DNA of 64,000 nucleotides from CAYNVQ01 sp964400735 (GCA_964400735.1 CAYNVQ010000002.1:485844-549843); one strand, 5' to 3'; shown: positions 9,442 through 18,648, numbered from the stretch's first letter. Made by a program: numbers and translations. The notes: a model not told the origin generated them from the letters alone.

Positions 9442-9819
9442 ATGATAGCAGAAACGAAAATTATCAAGAATATCGGTGAATTCTTCTCACGATTGTTTCA
9501 AAGCAGAAAAGAAAAGCGGAAGCAGGATGAATTGTTTTTACAGCAGTCCTATGATCTGCTGAAAGAATTGGAAGAGACGTGGGATTTGCCGACGGCCGAG
9601 AGGAAAGACTTCGTCGATTACACGAATCTGCTCCTCCAAAAGGTCCAGGAAATCAGATTGAGAAAAAACAAGGCCATCGCTAATAAAATCCGCCGTTTCG
9701 CACGAAGGAACTGCCTGGCTGGCGTAATACCCGATTCTGAGCTGGAGAGAATGCATAAAGAGACCGTCGAGCTGCTGGAGCGTATGCAAACAACACTCGG
9801 ACTCGGCGGCCCTCGCTAA
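9442..9819 (+). CDS. Hypothetical charged helical protein
   Basis: 125 residues, not recognised. It is rich in Lys, Arg, Glu and Leu, with no signal peptide or transmembrane segment, and most of it should be alpha-helical or coiled. It starts 20 bases after the S9-type hydrolase with only a weak ribosome-binding site (GGCGG directly before the ATG), so it may be co-transcribed. A family-1 repeat unit begins right after the stop codon. Confidence 0.55.
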   Translation: MIAETKIIKNIGEFFSRLFQSRKEKRKQDELFLQQSYDLLKELEETWDLPTAERKDFVDYTNLLLQKVQEIRLRKNKAIANKIRRFARRNCLAGVIPDSELERMHKETVELLERMQTTLGLGGPR

Positions 9820-9834
9820 AAAGGCCTTTCTCTT

Positions 9835-10143
9835 TGAAATGGGGACAGGATACTCTGTCACTTTTTTATGTCTTCGACCTTCTTTTAGATCGCCTTTTGA
9901 ACGAGCTGATTAAGTAAAATTCCCAGCGTCATTGTTTTTTTTGTGGCCTTTCCGTGCAAATCAGGAGTTATCCGCACATTAAAGCTTCCCTTAGAGGATT
10001 TCAATTTAATAGACATATATTAATAACGTCGATGGGGAACTTGATTTCTCATTGTTGAATGGTAATGTGATCGCTTCAGCGGAGCGTATCCGTATGGTTT
10101 CTATGGTTAAAATTGGTGCCAGAATATCCTGTCCCCAAATAAA
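9835..10143. repeat. Inverted pair of family-1 repeats around a HicB remnant
   Basis: The left end (9835-9862, GGGGACAGGATACTCTGTCAC) and right end (10115-10143, reverse complement GGGGACAGGATATTCTGGCAC) match at 19 of 21 positions in inverted orientation. The roughly 250 bases between hold the short HicB-like frame. The arrangement looks like a small element with terminal inverted repeats or a stretched REPIN. Confidence 0.6.
9885..10016 (-). pseudogene. HicB-type ribbon-helix-helix antitoxin remnant
   Basis: A 43-codon minus-strand frame reads GSFNVRITPDLHGKA, a short break, then LNQLVQKAI. This is the C-terminal ribbon-helix-helix signature of HicB antitoxins (FNVRI.P.LH..L......G.SLNQ.V). 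The N-terminal HicB domain and any HicA toxin are absent, and the helix between the two parts looks shortened. It is best read as a remnant, though a minimal antitoxin cannot be excluded. It lies wholly inside the inverted repeat pair at 9835-10143. Confidence 0.6.
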
Positions 10144-10184
10144 TGTGTTGAAAAATCGCAGAGAATATTATGTGATAGAAAAAG

Positions 10185-11996
10185 ATGGAAAAAGCAAATC
10201 CTGAAGAAATTTACCAAAAGCGCACAAAGGGCTTCGAGCTGCAGGTCCGTCTTTTGAGAAGGAAAGAAACATGGCTGTCCTTTGTGAAGTTGTTGGCGGT
10301 CATTGGCGGAATTTTTTTTCTTTACCAACTGGCCCGCAGCTTCGCCCTGTTTCCTTTGGGCGCCTTTTTAGCGATATTGATTCTGTTTGTTGCGGCAGTC
10401 GCCATCCATGAGAACATCATCAAGAGAAGAAAGTTCCAGGAGGCCCTCAAAGCGATCAACGAAAACGAGATAAGGGCCATACATGGAGAATTCCTCGAGG
10501 TTGACCCCGGAGACGAGTTTTTCTCCATCGAACATGAATATTCCTCGGATCTGGACATATTCGGTAAACGGGGAATTTTTCATTATCTGAACCGGACGAC
10601 GACAAGCATCGGGAAAAAATTCTTATCAGACTGGCTCCAAAGGTTTCCGGAAAAATTCGAGGCTGAAGAGCTAAGGAAAAAACAGGAAGCCGTTCTGGAG
10701 TTGGCCGGAAATATTGACCTCCGGCAAAACATTCAGGCAAACGGGCTGTTCATCGAGGATTCCCTGAAAAAGCTGGAATCCTTCCAGGAGCTGTTCGATG
10801 AGCCCATTTTCGTGTCGAACAACAAATTCTTGCTCGGATTCATCCATGGTTTTCCGTTGATCACGGTGGGAGCCGTTGTCCTCATTTTCTTTAAAGTATC
10901 CTGGCTTGTGGCCCTGGCCATGGTTTTGATCCAGGGTGTGGTGAACAGGATGACCGGGGAGAGAAGAAAGCGACTTTACTCCCTGCTGTCGCGGCATGCA
11001 AAGATTTTGACGGCCTATTCGAAGATCATGACGGAAATAGAAAATGAGGATTTCTCGGGCAGAAAACTCGAAGAACTAAGGGGCGAATTATTTGTGCAGA
11101 AGAAGCCGGCTTCCTTCCATATAAAAAAAATGTCTACCATCCTGGCCTATTTCGATCTACGGTTGAGCCGGGAATTCCATGTGCTTTTCAACAATCTTTT
11201 CATGTGGGACCTTCACTGTGTCTACAGAATAGAGAAATGGAAAAAGAGGGTGGGGCCGGTAGTTCGCGGTTGGTTCGATGTTATCGGAAATTTCGATGCC
11301 CTTTCCAGCTTGGCCAACGCATTTTTCAATAATCCGGATTGGGCCATGCCTGAAGTTTATGAGAGTGGGTTTAAGTTTGAGGCGCAGTCCATCGGACATC
11401 CTTTGATTCCAAAAGAAGAAAATGTGCACAACGATATAACCTTTCGGGGAAAGAGAAATATTTTGATCGTGACCGGTCCCAACATGGCCGGCAAGACCAC
11501 CTTTCTCAAAACGCTGGGTGTCAATGTGGTTCTCGCCCTGGCAGGAGCTCCGGTCTGTGCCGGGCGTTTTGCGATATCGCCCCTGAAAGTCTGCACGAGC
11601 ATGAAGGTGACGGATTCCCTGGATAAAAAATTGTCTTTGTTCTATGCAGAGCTGCAGAGGCTGAAGATGATCATGGATGCCATATCGAGAAAAGAGCCGG
11701 TCTTTTTTCTGATCGACGAAATGCTCAAAGGAACCAACGAGTCGGACCGGCATAAGGGGGCGATCGCTTTGATCAGACGGCTGGTGGAGAGAGATGCAGA
11801 CGGAGTTTTAGCGACACACGACCTCGAGCTGACAAAGCTCGAGGCGGAATCCCCGGAATATATCGCCAACTACCATTTCGATGGCTACATTGAGGGAGAT
11901 AAACTGTTGTTCGATTACATGTTGAGAGAGGGGATCTGCCAGAGCTCCAATGCCTTGGAATTGATGAAAAAAGTCGGCCTGCTCGGCGATGTTTAA
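10185..11996 (+). CDS. Membrane-anchored MutS-like ATPase (MutS7-type)
   Basis: 603 residues. The N-terminus has two hydrophobic segments (about 35-75) and another pair lies near 220-250. The C-terminal half is a MutS-family ATPase: Walker A TGPNMAGKTT at about 430-439, Walker B FFLIDEMLKGTN at about 507-518, and a conserved LATHDLELT. The mismatch-binding domain I and connector domain of true MutS are absent. Members with this architecture are sometimes grouped as MutS7 and have no established role in mismatch repair. The ATG has only a weak ribosome-binding site. The gene sits between two repeat clusters (9835-10143 and 12000-12090), 40 bases and 3 bases away. Confidence 0.85.
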   Translation: MEKANPEEIYQKRTKGFELQVRLLRRKETWLSFVKLLAVIGGIFFLYQLARSFALFPLGAFLAILILFVAAVAIHENIIKRRKFQEALKAINENEIRAIHGEFLEVDPGDEFFSIEHEYSSDLDIFGKRGIFHYLNRTTTSIGKKFLSDWLQRFPEKFEAEELRKKQEAVLELAGNIDLRQNIQANGLFIEDSLKKLESFQELFDEPIFVSNNKFLLGFIHGFPLITVGAVVLIFFKVSWLVALAMVLIQGVVNRMTGERRKRLYSLLSRHAKILTAYSKIMTEIENEDFSGRKLEELRGELFVQKKPASFHIKKMSTILAYFDLRLSREFHVLFNNLFMWDLHCVYRIEKWKKRVGPVVRGWFDVIGNFDALSSLANAFFNNPDWAMPEVYESGFKFEAQSIGHPLIPKEENVHNDITFRGKRNILIVTGPNMAGKTTFLKTLGVNVVLALAGAPVCAGRFAISPLKVCTSMKVTDSLDKKLSLFYAELQRLKMIMDAISRKEPVFFLIDEMLKGTNESDRHKGAIALIRRLVERDADGVLATHDLELTKLEAESPEYIANYHFDGYIEGDKLLFDYMLREGICQSSNALELMKKVGLLGDV

Positions 11997-11999
11997 TTT

Positions 12000-12090
12000 G
12001 GTGACAGGTTACTAAATTAGTGAATCTATCGGATAACAAATTAAGTAACCTGTCACCAATTTAATCAAGTAACCTGTCACCAATTTAATC
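12000..12090. repeat. Family-2 palindromic repeat, copy A
   Basis: GGTGACAGGTTACT (12000-12013) faces a perfect inverse at 12044-12057, and a third copy of that arm follows at 12068-12081. Positions 12043-12066 and 12067-12090 are a perfect 24-base tandem repeat. The central 30 bases are nearly the same as in copy B at 13541-13629. It begins three bases after the MutS-like gene and could also act as its terminator hairpin. Confidence 0.85.
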
Positions 12091-12169
12091 GCCAAATAAA
12101 AAAAGGTGAACCTAACAGCCGAATAATTCGTATATAGTAATTAAAAAGATAATATTAATGTAATTATGA

Positions 12170-12197
12170 TTGACGTAATAGAGAATTGTGATACAAT
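12170..12197 (+). promoter_or_regulatory. Sigma-70-like promoter for 410-residue membrane protein
   Basis: TTGACG and TACAAT are 16 bases apart, followed after about 45 bases by a strong AAAGGAGGG site and the ATG at 12255. The flanks are very AT-rich. Confidence 0.6.
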
Positions 12198-12254
12198 AGG
12201 GAAGAATCGTTATAAATGGAAAAATTGAACAACTAAGTAAAAAGGAGGGCACTC

Positions 12255-13487
12255 ATGAAAACGGCAAGGAAAGTCATCGCGGCTCTTATCATTATCTTCA
12301 TCGGACTTCCCCTTCTGTTCGGCATTATCTGGGTTGTCGGCCTCACCAGGGCCACCGTCTCTCCCGAATTTATGTCCGATCTGCCTCGAGAAATAATAGA
12401 GGACATACCGGATATGGCCGAGGAGGTATTCAAGGAAGCCCAAGATGAAAAAGTGATAAGAAACGAAAACACGCGTGCCTGGTTCCAGGCGGCAGCTAAA
12501 GCAGGTGTCACGCCCAGACAGGTCATGTCGGAGATAGGGCTTCTGGATTGGCTCGAAAATGAATTATCCTATTCGCTCGAGCAGGTCGGGGAGATCCTGA
12601 GAGGAGAAAGAAGACCTAGACCCATAACCATTGATCTCCGTCCGTTGAAGAATATCTTGCTCAATAAGGAAATCGATCAGTACCTTCTCAGAATTCTAGA
12701 AAACCTGCCTCCCTGCGACGAAAAGGGAGAAGAGGAATGGTTCCTGTTGACCGAAAGAGGGATGAGACATCGTGAGCTGCCTGCTTGCCGGCCCGATCCA
12801 GAGATAGCCAAAGAGGCCATCGCCGAATGGCGGACAGAAGCTGTGGATGAAATGGATAACGAGATCGAAATCTTCGAGGGCGTCCGTTTTTTTCCATTCG
12901 GCATCTCACGGTCCATCACTATTCTTTCTTATTTCCTTTTCTTGATTCCTGCCTTTTTCATCATTATCGCCTCACTTATCGCCGCTACCTCACCGGCCAG
13001 TTTCTTCCGCTGGAGCGGCATCTCCACATTCTTGGGGGCACTTCCTGTTCTTCTTCTCTCTCTGCTGGTCAAGCATGCCTCCTTGTGGGGGCTGGGTTTC
13101 GTCCCTTATTATCACTCGGATACTTGGTCTTCCGAATTGGATAGTTTGATATTGGAAAAAACCAGCTGGATCCCGATGAGAATCATTGACCAGCTTTTCA
13201 CTCCGGTCATTTCAGTAGCGGCAATCGTTTGTGTTGTCGGCATCGTTTTGTTTGCGATCTCCTTGATGGTTAGAGGCCGTGTCCCGAGGGGAACGGCAGC
13301 AGCGGCTCAAGCGCCTCCGGCTGCACCAGAATTGAAAGAGCCTACCCCCCAAGCGGAACCGGCTGAGGAGAAACCCGAAGAGCCTGGAGGACAAAAAGAA
13401 AAACCTTCTGTGGAAGAAGCGCCGGATTCCGAACCTGAAGCCGTCGAACCAGAAACGCCTGAAAGCAAAGAAGAAAAACCAGAATAG
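12255..13487 (+). CDS. Hypothetical multi-pass membrane protein with acidic Pro/Glu tail
   Basis: 410 residues, family not recognised. There is an N-terminal helix (about 8-30), then a charged extracytoplasmic region of some 185 residues with a CDEKGEEEW...LPACRP pair of cysteines. Three more helices follow (about 222-245, 252-275 and 315-338). The last 65 residues are a Pro/Glu/Ala-rich acidic tail. A consensus ribosome-binding site and a good promoter show a live gene. It stands alone between two almost identical palindromic repeats, 165 bases upstream and 54 bases downstream, as if carried as a unit. Confidence 0.8.
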   Translation: MKTARKVIAALIIIFIGLPLLFGIIWVVGLTRATVSPEFMSDLPREIIEDIPDMAEEVFKEAQDEKVIRNENTRAWFQAAAKAGVTPRQVMSEIGLLDWLENELSYSLEQVGEILRGERRPRPITIDLRPLKNILLNKEIDQYLLRILENLPPCDEKGEEEWFLLTERGMRHRELPACRPDPEIAKEAIAEWRTEAVDEMDNEIEIFEGVRFFPFGISRSITILSYFLFLIPAFFIIIASLIAATSPASFFRWSGISTFLGALPVLLLSLLVKHASLWGLGFVPYYHSDTWSSELDSLILEKTSWIPMRIIDQLFTPVISVAAIVCVVGIVLFAISLMVRGRVPRGTAAAAQAPPAAPELKEPTPQAEPAEEKPEEPGGQKEKPSVEEAPDSEPEAVEPETPESKEEKPE

Positions 13488-13540
13488 ACGGCGCAAGCAG
13501 CGCCCAGCAAAGCGGTGATAGCTAAAAGGTGAAGCTAAAA

Positions 13541-13629
13541 GGTGACAGGTTACTATATTAGTAAATCTATCGGATAACAAATTAAGTAACCTGTCACCAA
13601 ATATTAAAGTAACCTGTCACCAAATATTA
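13541..13629. repeat. Family-2 palindromic repeat, copy B
   Basis: It has the same design as copy A. GGTGACAGGTTACT at 13541-13554 faces its inverse at 13585-13598, with a third arm at 13608-13621. The last two arms form a perfect 23-base tandem (13584-13606, 13607-13629). The spacer differs from copy A by only about two bases, while the short linkers between tandem arms differ (AATTTAATC against AAATATTA). Confidence 0.85.
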
Positions 13630-13793
13630 TAACCAAACGTTACAATGAAGGGGATGAAAAACGAAAGGTTGATTGTTTTCTTTTTAAGAGGATGTTCGAT
13701 CTGCATTTGGGGTTTCTCCATCTTCCCTCTTCCACAATATGGCAAAAAAACAATTGCTACCTACCCACGGGTGGAGATAAAAGATACTGAATT

Positions 13794-14045
13794 TATGAAG
13801 AAGAATTCGCTTCAGAACGGAAGGACATGAATGCCTCGGTGGACCTCTCTGTAGAGAAAGACGAAAGCCCAAGAATGAAAGATAGGATGCCCAGGTTCAA
13901 TGACACGTTGTCGAAAAGAAAATATCCCCATCTGAAATTTAATTTTTATCTGGTGGAGGGGGAAAACCACCGGTCACTGTTTCCGTTCGCCTTTTCCAGA
14001 GGATTGAGATTCGTTTTTTTCGGGGAGCATTTCCTGATACCATAG
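13794..14045 (+). pseudogene. Putative esterase (alpha/beta hydrolase), C-terminal fragment
   Basis: The frame opens after a TGA and reads YEEEFASERKDMNASVDLSV, then FNFYLVEGENHRSLFPFAFSRGLRFVF. This matches the end of the IroE/Fes-type putative esterase family, including the catalytic His in GENHRS. The nucleophile, the fold core and the N-terminus are missing; only about 83 codons remain. The 13630-13793 interval before it shows nothing recognisable. Confidence 0.65.
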
Positions 14046-14096
14046 ACCCGATGAGACATAGAGAATCGAGACAGAAGATCGAAGAGGAGGAATTCA

Positions 14097-14702
14097 ATGA
14101 AAAAAAGCGTATGGATTTTTATCATGGCTTCTTTGGTGCTCGCCGCTCAAGTTTTTGCCATTGAAAGCGCCGCCAAACAGACCTCACAGGAAGAGATGGC
14201 CGCTCAGATGGAGATGTACGAAAAACTCTCCCGGCCGGGTGAATACCATAAACTCCTGGAAGATTTTGTGGGCACCTGGAACGCGACCGTCAAGATGTGG
14301 ATGGATCCAGCCGCCCCTCCCACAGTCTCCAAAGGCAGCTCCACAAACAAACTCATCTTCGACGGACGATTCATCTACGGTGAATTCAGCGGCGAGTTCA
14401 TGGGCAGTCCTTTTAAGGGGATCAACATCATGGGATACGATAACGTCAAAAAAGAATTCGTATCCATATGGATCGATAACTCATCGACTGGAGTGGTTAC
14501 AGCCCATGGCACGTACGATCCGGTGGTAAAAAAGTTTCATTTCAAGTCTGCCGCTCTGGATCCCCTTTCAGGCCAGATCCTCGAAATGAGAGAAGAATCC
14601 TATTTTGCGAACCAGGACGAATACATTTCGGTCACCTACACGAAATCCGAGGGCGGCCATGAATTCAAAAGCATGGAAATAAAGTATACGAGAATAAAAT
14701 AG
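14097..14702 (+). CDS. Secreted DUF1579 family protein
   Basis: 201 residues with a signal peptide (cleavage likely after VFA, about residue 21) and a DUF1579 domain: LEDFVGTWNATVKMW near 58-72, then beta-strand-rich sequence with FDGRFIYGEFSGEFMG. The family is a lipocalin/THAP4-like barrel of unknown role found in many secreted proteins of this group. A GAGGAGG site precedes the ATG. The gene follows the esterase remnant by 51 bases. Confidence 0.85.
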   Translation: MKKSVWIFIMASLVLAAQVFAIESAAKQTSQEEMAAQMEMYEKLSRPGEYHKLLEDFVGTWNATVKMWMDPAAPPTVSKGSSTNKLIFDGRFIYGEFSGEFMGSPFKGINIMGYDNVKKEFVSIWIDNSSTGVVTAHGTYDPVVKKFHFKSAALDPLSGQILEMREESYFANQDEYISVTYTKSEGGHEFKSMEIKYTRIK

Positions 14703-14853
14703 CCCCTGCCGAATTCCGCAAGGTCGCTTCAGCCATTCCCGACGACCCTTTGCATTGCGGGCAAAAAGCCGCTCATCCAAAATACGGACTCCTTGATTTT
14801 CCCCCTTCAAAACAGTAAATTAGAGAAAGGTTTCAGAAAAAAAAGGAGGTTTC

Positions 14854-15252
14854 ATGAGAAAATTATTCAAGAGACCGATGTTACTTTTTTTGACAGGCAC
14901 GACTTTTCTGTTTTGTTCGCTTTCTGCGCTATCCGGAGTGCAGGACCTGGAAAAAAAGTACGCCCCGATTCTGGGCGATTACGAGTTTGATATGTCGAAT
15001 TTTGGCTGGGGACTGGTGACAGCTAAAATGTATGTCGAAAACGACTCGCTCTGGTCCTGGCCCGACAATTCTGATTCACCCGGCGAGATGATTCCTGTCG
15101 AAGGAGAAGAATTCGTTTTCACCATCGATGCCGGCGAGCAGGGCATCTACAAACTGGAGTTCATGAAGGACGAAAGTGGCGAATACACCAAGTGCCATGT
15201 CACCAACGAAGCACTCGGTTTCGACGTCATAGGAGAAAAGATAAAGGAATAA
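14854..15252 (+). CDS. Small secreted beta-rich protein
   Basis: 132 residues with an N-terminal signal peptide (about 8-28). The mature part starts EKKYAPILGDYEFDM and resembles the short DUF3471-like beta domain often attached to serine hydrolases, here as a free protein. This resemblance is a pattern judgement only. An AAGGAGG site lies five bases before the ATG. It shares direction with the DUF1579 gene (151 bases upstream) and converges on the tricorn-like protease gene. Confidence 0.7.
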   Translation: MRKLFKRPMLLFLTGTTFLFCSLSALSGVQDLEKKYAPILGDYEFDMSNFGWGLVTAKMYVENDSLWSWPDNSDSPGEMIPVEGEEFVFTIDAGEQGIYKLEFMKDESGEYTKCHVTNEALGFDVIGEKIKE

Positions 15253-15280
15253 AAATCGGCCCGGTGGCCATCCGTCTTTC

Positions 15281-18200
15281 TTATTTCTTAATGTCCTTTC
15301 CCGAGCGGTCTTGATAGGCCGGTTTCTCCACGAACCGGGGCGGATTGACTTCGATCAAGCGCATGATCTCCTCGATGGCCCGCTCGACCTGGGGGTCTAA
15401 CCCCCTTGCGAGTTGATTCGGGTCGGCCACGACCTCGATATCCGGATCCACGCCATGCCCCTCGGCGAACCATTTTCCGTCATTTCCGTAAATGCGTCCT
15501 TCCGGCACCGTATGGTATCCGCCGTCCACAAGCATATGACCGCTAGCCGGGCCAATGAGCGCTCCATAAGTTCGTGTGCCGATGACGGGCCCGACACCCT
15601 GTCCTTTGAAGGTGTAGGGCAAGGCGTCGCCTCCCGACCCGCTCCATCCGTTGATCAGCATGACCTTGGGGCCCGGATTGGCCATCTCGGGCTGCGGGAT
15701 TTCTTTGCCGTAACGCCAGGCGATATAATGAACCCTGGGCCGGCTCAGCAGCTCGACGAACCTGTCGGCCAGCTGTCCCCCGCTGTTAAACCTCTCATCG
15801 ACGATGAAACCGTCTTTGTCCATTTGTGCGTAGTACTGCCGGATCAGCTCGGTTTGACCCGGAACCGAAGTGTCGGGCATGTAGATATAGCCTACCCGTC
15901 CCTTCGTGGCTTCCTCGATTCTCTTCCTGTTCTTCTCCACCCATTCCAGGTAGCGGAGCCGCGTTTCGTCACCCAGCGTTTCCACGATCACTTCCCAGGA
16001 TCCCTCTATGGACGGTTTTTCATTGACAGTCAGGGCCACTGTTTTTCCGGCCAGGCCCTGGAAGGCAGCCCAGGGGTCTTTTCCGGTATCCAGAGCGATA
16101 CCATTTACCGCCAAGATGTAGTCGCCTTCTTTGGCTTTCACTCCGGGCCGGTTCAGCGGTGACCTCACTTCGCTATCCCAGGGTGCGCCATCGACAATTC
16201 GTGCGATGCGGTAGGCTCCGTCTTCCAGGGCCCAATCGATTCCCAGCATCCCTACGTTCAAACGTTTTCCGCTCTCCAGGTCACCGCCGCCCACATAGGT
16301 GTGCGAAGCGTTGAGCTCGGCGATAACCTCTCCGAACACGAAATTGACATCCCACCTGGTCACGGCGTCATCGAGCAAAGCCCTATATTTGCGGCGGACC
16401 CCATCCCAATCCACTCCGTGCATGTTCGGATCGTAGAAGAAGTCCCGGTACTTGCGCCAGATATCCATGAACATCTGACGCCACTCGGCCCGGGGATCGA
16501 CCACCATCTCCAGCTCGTCGGTTCTCAGTCGTGTGGTCAGTTTCTGCTTGGGCTGGACGTCGATGATGTAAAAAGACCGGTTGTTGGCGGCCAGCATCTT
16601 TTTTCCGTCCGCCGACACTTCGAAGCCGTCTGCATCGTCCAGGATGGCCTCCTCTTTTCGTTTTTCCAGGTTAAAGGCCATGACAGGGCTGGTTCTTTCC
16701 CCTGAGCCGCTGTTGGGATAGCGGTGATAGATAACCTGTCCTTTGAGGGCTCTCAAGCCGCTGTAATTTCCGGCCTCCGGGGGCAGAACCACCAACCGGC
16801 TCTCGAATCCATCCAGGTCGATTTCCAGAGGTTCGGGTTTTTCGTCTTTCGATTTTTCGGGCGGCTGAGCCCCCGCTTTCCCGGGCTTCTTTTCCTCCGG
16901 TTTTTTTCCCTTGCCTTCTTCTTCCTGCGCCGTTTCGGCATCGTTCCGCGGTGCCAGAGGTGAAGGCACCTCCTTTCGAAGAGAGACGGCGGCGATCCTG
17001 GTCGTATTCGGGTAGATCCAGGTGGCATCCAGGTCGGAATACACCGGCGACAGCGACCGGTTGGTCAGAAAATAAATATATTTCCCCTCCGGGTCGAAAA
17101 CGGGAGCGAAGTCGCTGTAGTAGCCGGAAGTAACCTGCCGGCGTTTCTGGGTATTCAGGTTGTACAGGACGATGATATTATGAAAATTATCGAGCACCTG
17201 GGTGTAGGCCAGCCACTCACCATCGGCCGACCAACTCATCTCATAGCCGTTCAAGCTCGGATGGCTTTCCCAGTCGATAGTGTCGACCATGGTGAGCTGA
17301 CCGGTATCCATATCGTAGATCTGGACGTCGTGTTTGTGGTCGATAAATCCGATCTTATGGCTGTCCGGCGACCAGAAAATTCGAAAACGGAATCCCTTTC
17401 CCAGTTTGGTCAGCGTCTTCTCTTCTCCCGAACCATCGGCCTTCCGGAGAGTCAATTCATACTCTCCCGACCGGTCGCTCCAGTATGCGATATGTTTTCC
17501 GTCAGGGGACCAGGCCGGGAACTTCTCGGCCGAACCGGATCGTTGGCTGAGATTTCTGATATATCCATGCTCGGCTGGAACTGTGAAAATGTCGCCACGG
17601 GCCTCGAAGACAGCCCTTTTTCCCGAAGGGGAGATACCGGCGTTCTGGATCAAACTTCCTACCTTTTCCAAGCGCGGTTTGAGGGAGGCCAGGTCAGTGA
17701 CCACTTCGATCTCCACCTCGCGAAGTTTCTCGCTCTCGAGGTCCAGCAGGTAAAGGAGGCCTCCGGCTTCGAAAACGATCTCTTCCGGTCCGATGGAAGG
17801 AACGGATATATCGAACTCTGTGAAATGGGTAACCTGCTCGATTTTTCGGGTTTCGGTATCGTATTTCCAGAGATTCTTACGCAGGTAAGGTCCTCGGTCG
17901 GATTGAAAATAGAGTGTCTTTCCATGCCACATTGGATGGTCGTCGACGGCATCGCTCTCGGTGATGTTTCGGGCCAACTTCGTTTCCAGGTCGAAAAGCC
18001 ATATTTCGGGGGCCAGACCACCCCTGTAGCGCTTCCAGGTGCGGAAGGTATGGGTCATGGGTGTGTAGGCCATGATTTTCTCATCGGGCGACAGCGCTCC
18101 GTATTCTCCGTAAGGTATGGGAAGCTTTTCCGGCATACCCCCCTGCGACAAAACACTGTAAAACTGGTTGTACCGCTGCCGGCCGCTTTCTCTTTGAGAA

Positions 18201-18577
18201 GCGAATATAAGCCCGTTGCCTGTCGGGCGCCAGTCGACCAGCCGGTCGGACATGGGATGGTAGGTGATTCGGAATGGATTGCCGCCCAGTGCCGATATGA
18301 CGTAGACATCCAGATTGCCGTCATAGTTGCCGCTGAAGGCGATTTTGGAGCCATCGGGAGAAAATCTAGGAAATGACTCCTCACCGGCCGGGGAGCTCAG
18401 ATGGTGGGCCAGGCCTCCCTGTTTGGGTACCACCCAGATATCTCCGGCGTATACAAATGTGATATGCGTGGCGGATACATCGGGCTCCCTGAACATCCTG
18501 GCATCCACCTGAGAATAGGCTGTGCTAGCGATGACGAGGACGAGAAAAAGGCCAAACAGATTTCTTTGAATACTCAT
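15281..18577 (-). CDS. Tricorn-like S41 family protease
   Basis: 1098 residues, exported (signal peptide about 1-22). PD40/WD40-like propeller blades fill about 30-560, followed by a Lys/Glu/Pro-rich low-complexity linker near 545-580, further strands, a PDZ domain around 775-860, and the S41 catalytic domain. By comparison with tricorn protease, His759 in ASHTYVG and Ser981 in WSGSGGD are the catalytic His and nucleophile. The tricorn Asp after the nucleophile is replaced by Gly, as in many bacterial homologues. Family members degrade peptides, here probably in the periplasm. An AAGGAG site precedes the ATG. The nearest same-strand gene upstream is the Nudix hydrolase, with a hairpin between. 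Confidence 0.93.
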   Translation of the reverse strand: MSIQRNLFGLFLVLVIASTAYSQVDARMFREPDVSATHITFVYAGDIWVVPKQGGLAHHLSSPAGEESFPRFSPDGSKIAFSGNYDGNLDVYVISALGGNPFRITYHPMSDRLVDWRPTGNGLIFASQRESGRQRYNQFYSVLSQGGMPEKLPIPYGEYGALSPDEKIMAYTPMTHTFRTWKRYRGGLAPEIWLFDLETKLARNITESDAVDDHPMWHGKTLYFQSDRGPYLRKNLWKYDTETRKIEQVTHFTEFDISVPSIGPEEIVFEAGGLLYLLDLESEKLREVEIEVVTDLASLKPRLEKVGSLIQNAGISPSGKRAVFEARGDIFTVPAEHGYIRNLSQRSGSAEKFPAWSPDGKHIAYWSDRSGEYELTLRKADGSGEEKTLTKLGKGFRFRIFWSPDSHKIGFIDHKHDVQIYDMDTGQLTMVDTIDWESHPSLNGYEMSWSADGEWLAYTQVLDNFHNIIVLYNLNTQKRRQVTSGYYSDFAPVFDPEGKYIYFLTNRSLSPVYSDLDATWIYPNTTRIAAVSLRKEVPSPLAPRNDAETAQEEEGKGKKPEEKKPGKAGAQPPEKSKDEKPEPLEIDLDGFESRLVVLPPEAGNYSGLRALKGQVIYHRYPNSGSGERTSPVMAFNLEKRKEEAILDDADGFEVSADGKKMLAANNRSFYIIDVQPKQKLTTRLRTDELEMVVDPRAEWRQMFMDIWRKYRDFFYDPNMHGVDWDGVRRKYRALLDDAVTRWDVNFVFGEVIAELNASHTYVGGGDLESGKRLNVGMLGIDWALEDGAYRIARIVDGAPWDSEVRSPLNRPGVKAKEGDYILAVNGIALDTGKDPWAAFQGLAGKTVALTVNEKPSIEGSWEVIVETLGDETRLRYLEWVEKNRKRIEEATKGRVGYIYMPDTSVPGQTELIRQYYAQMDKDGFIVDERFNSGGQLADRFVELLSRPRVHYIAWRYGKEIPQPEMANPGPKVMLINGWSGSGGDALPYTFKGQGVGPVIGTRTYGALIGPASGHMLVDGGYHTVPEGRIYGNDGKWFAEGHGVDPDIEVVADPNQLARGLDPQVERAIEEIMRLIEVNPPRFVEKPAYQDRSGKDIKK

Positions 18578-18648
18578 GACTCGACTCCTTTTATGCTAGG
18601 TTTCATAATCCTGAATCAATCATAAAAATGCCAAATATCCCGTATTAT

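Noticed and set aside
12043..12090. Tandem repeat that could suggest a small CRISPR array
   Set aside because: Only two units of 24 bases, no unique spacers between them, and no cas genes. The same arms occur inverted, which fits a palindromic repeat.
10115..12090. MutS-like gene as cargo of a composite element between repeats
   Set aside because: The two flanking repeats belong to different families, so they cannot be the ends of one element on present evidence.
13645..13830. 61-codon plus-strand frame before the esterase fragment
   Set aside because: No family similarity, no ribosome-binding site, and it overlaps the better esterase frame.
17180..18376. Long open frame of 398 codons on the plus strand
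   Set aside because: It is antisense to the tricorn-like protease, has no ribosome-binding site and shows no recognisable protein.
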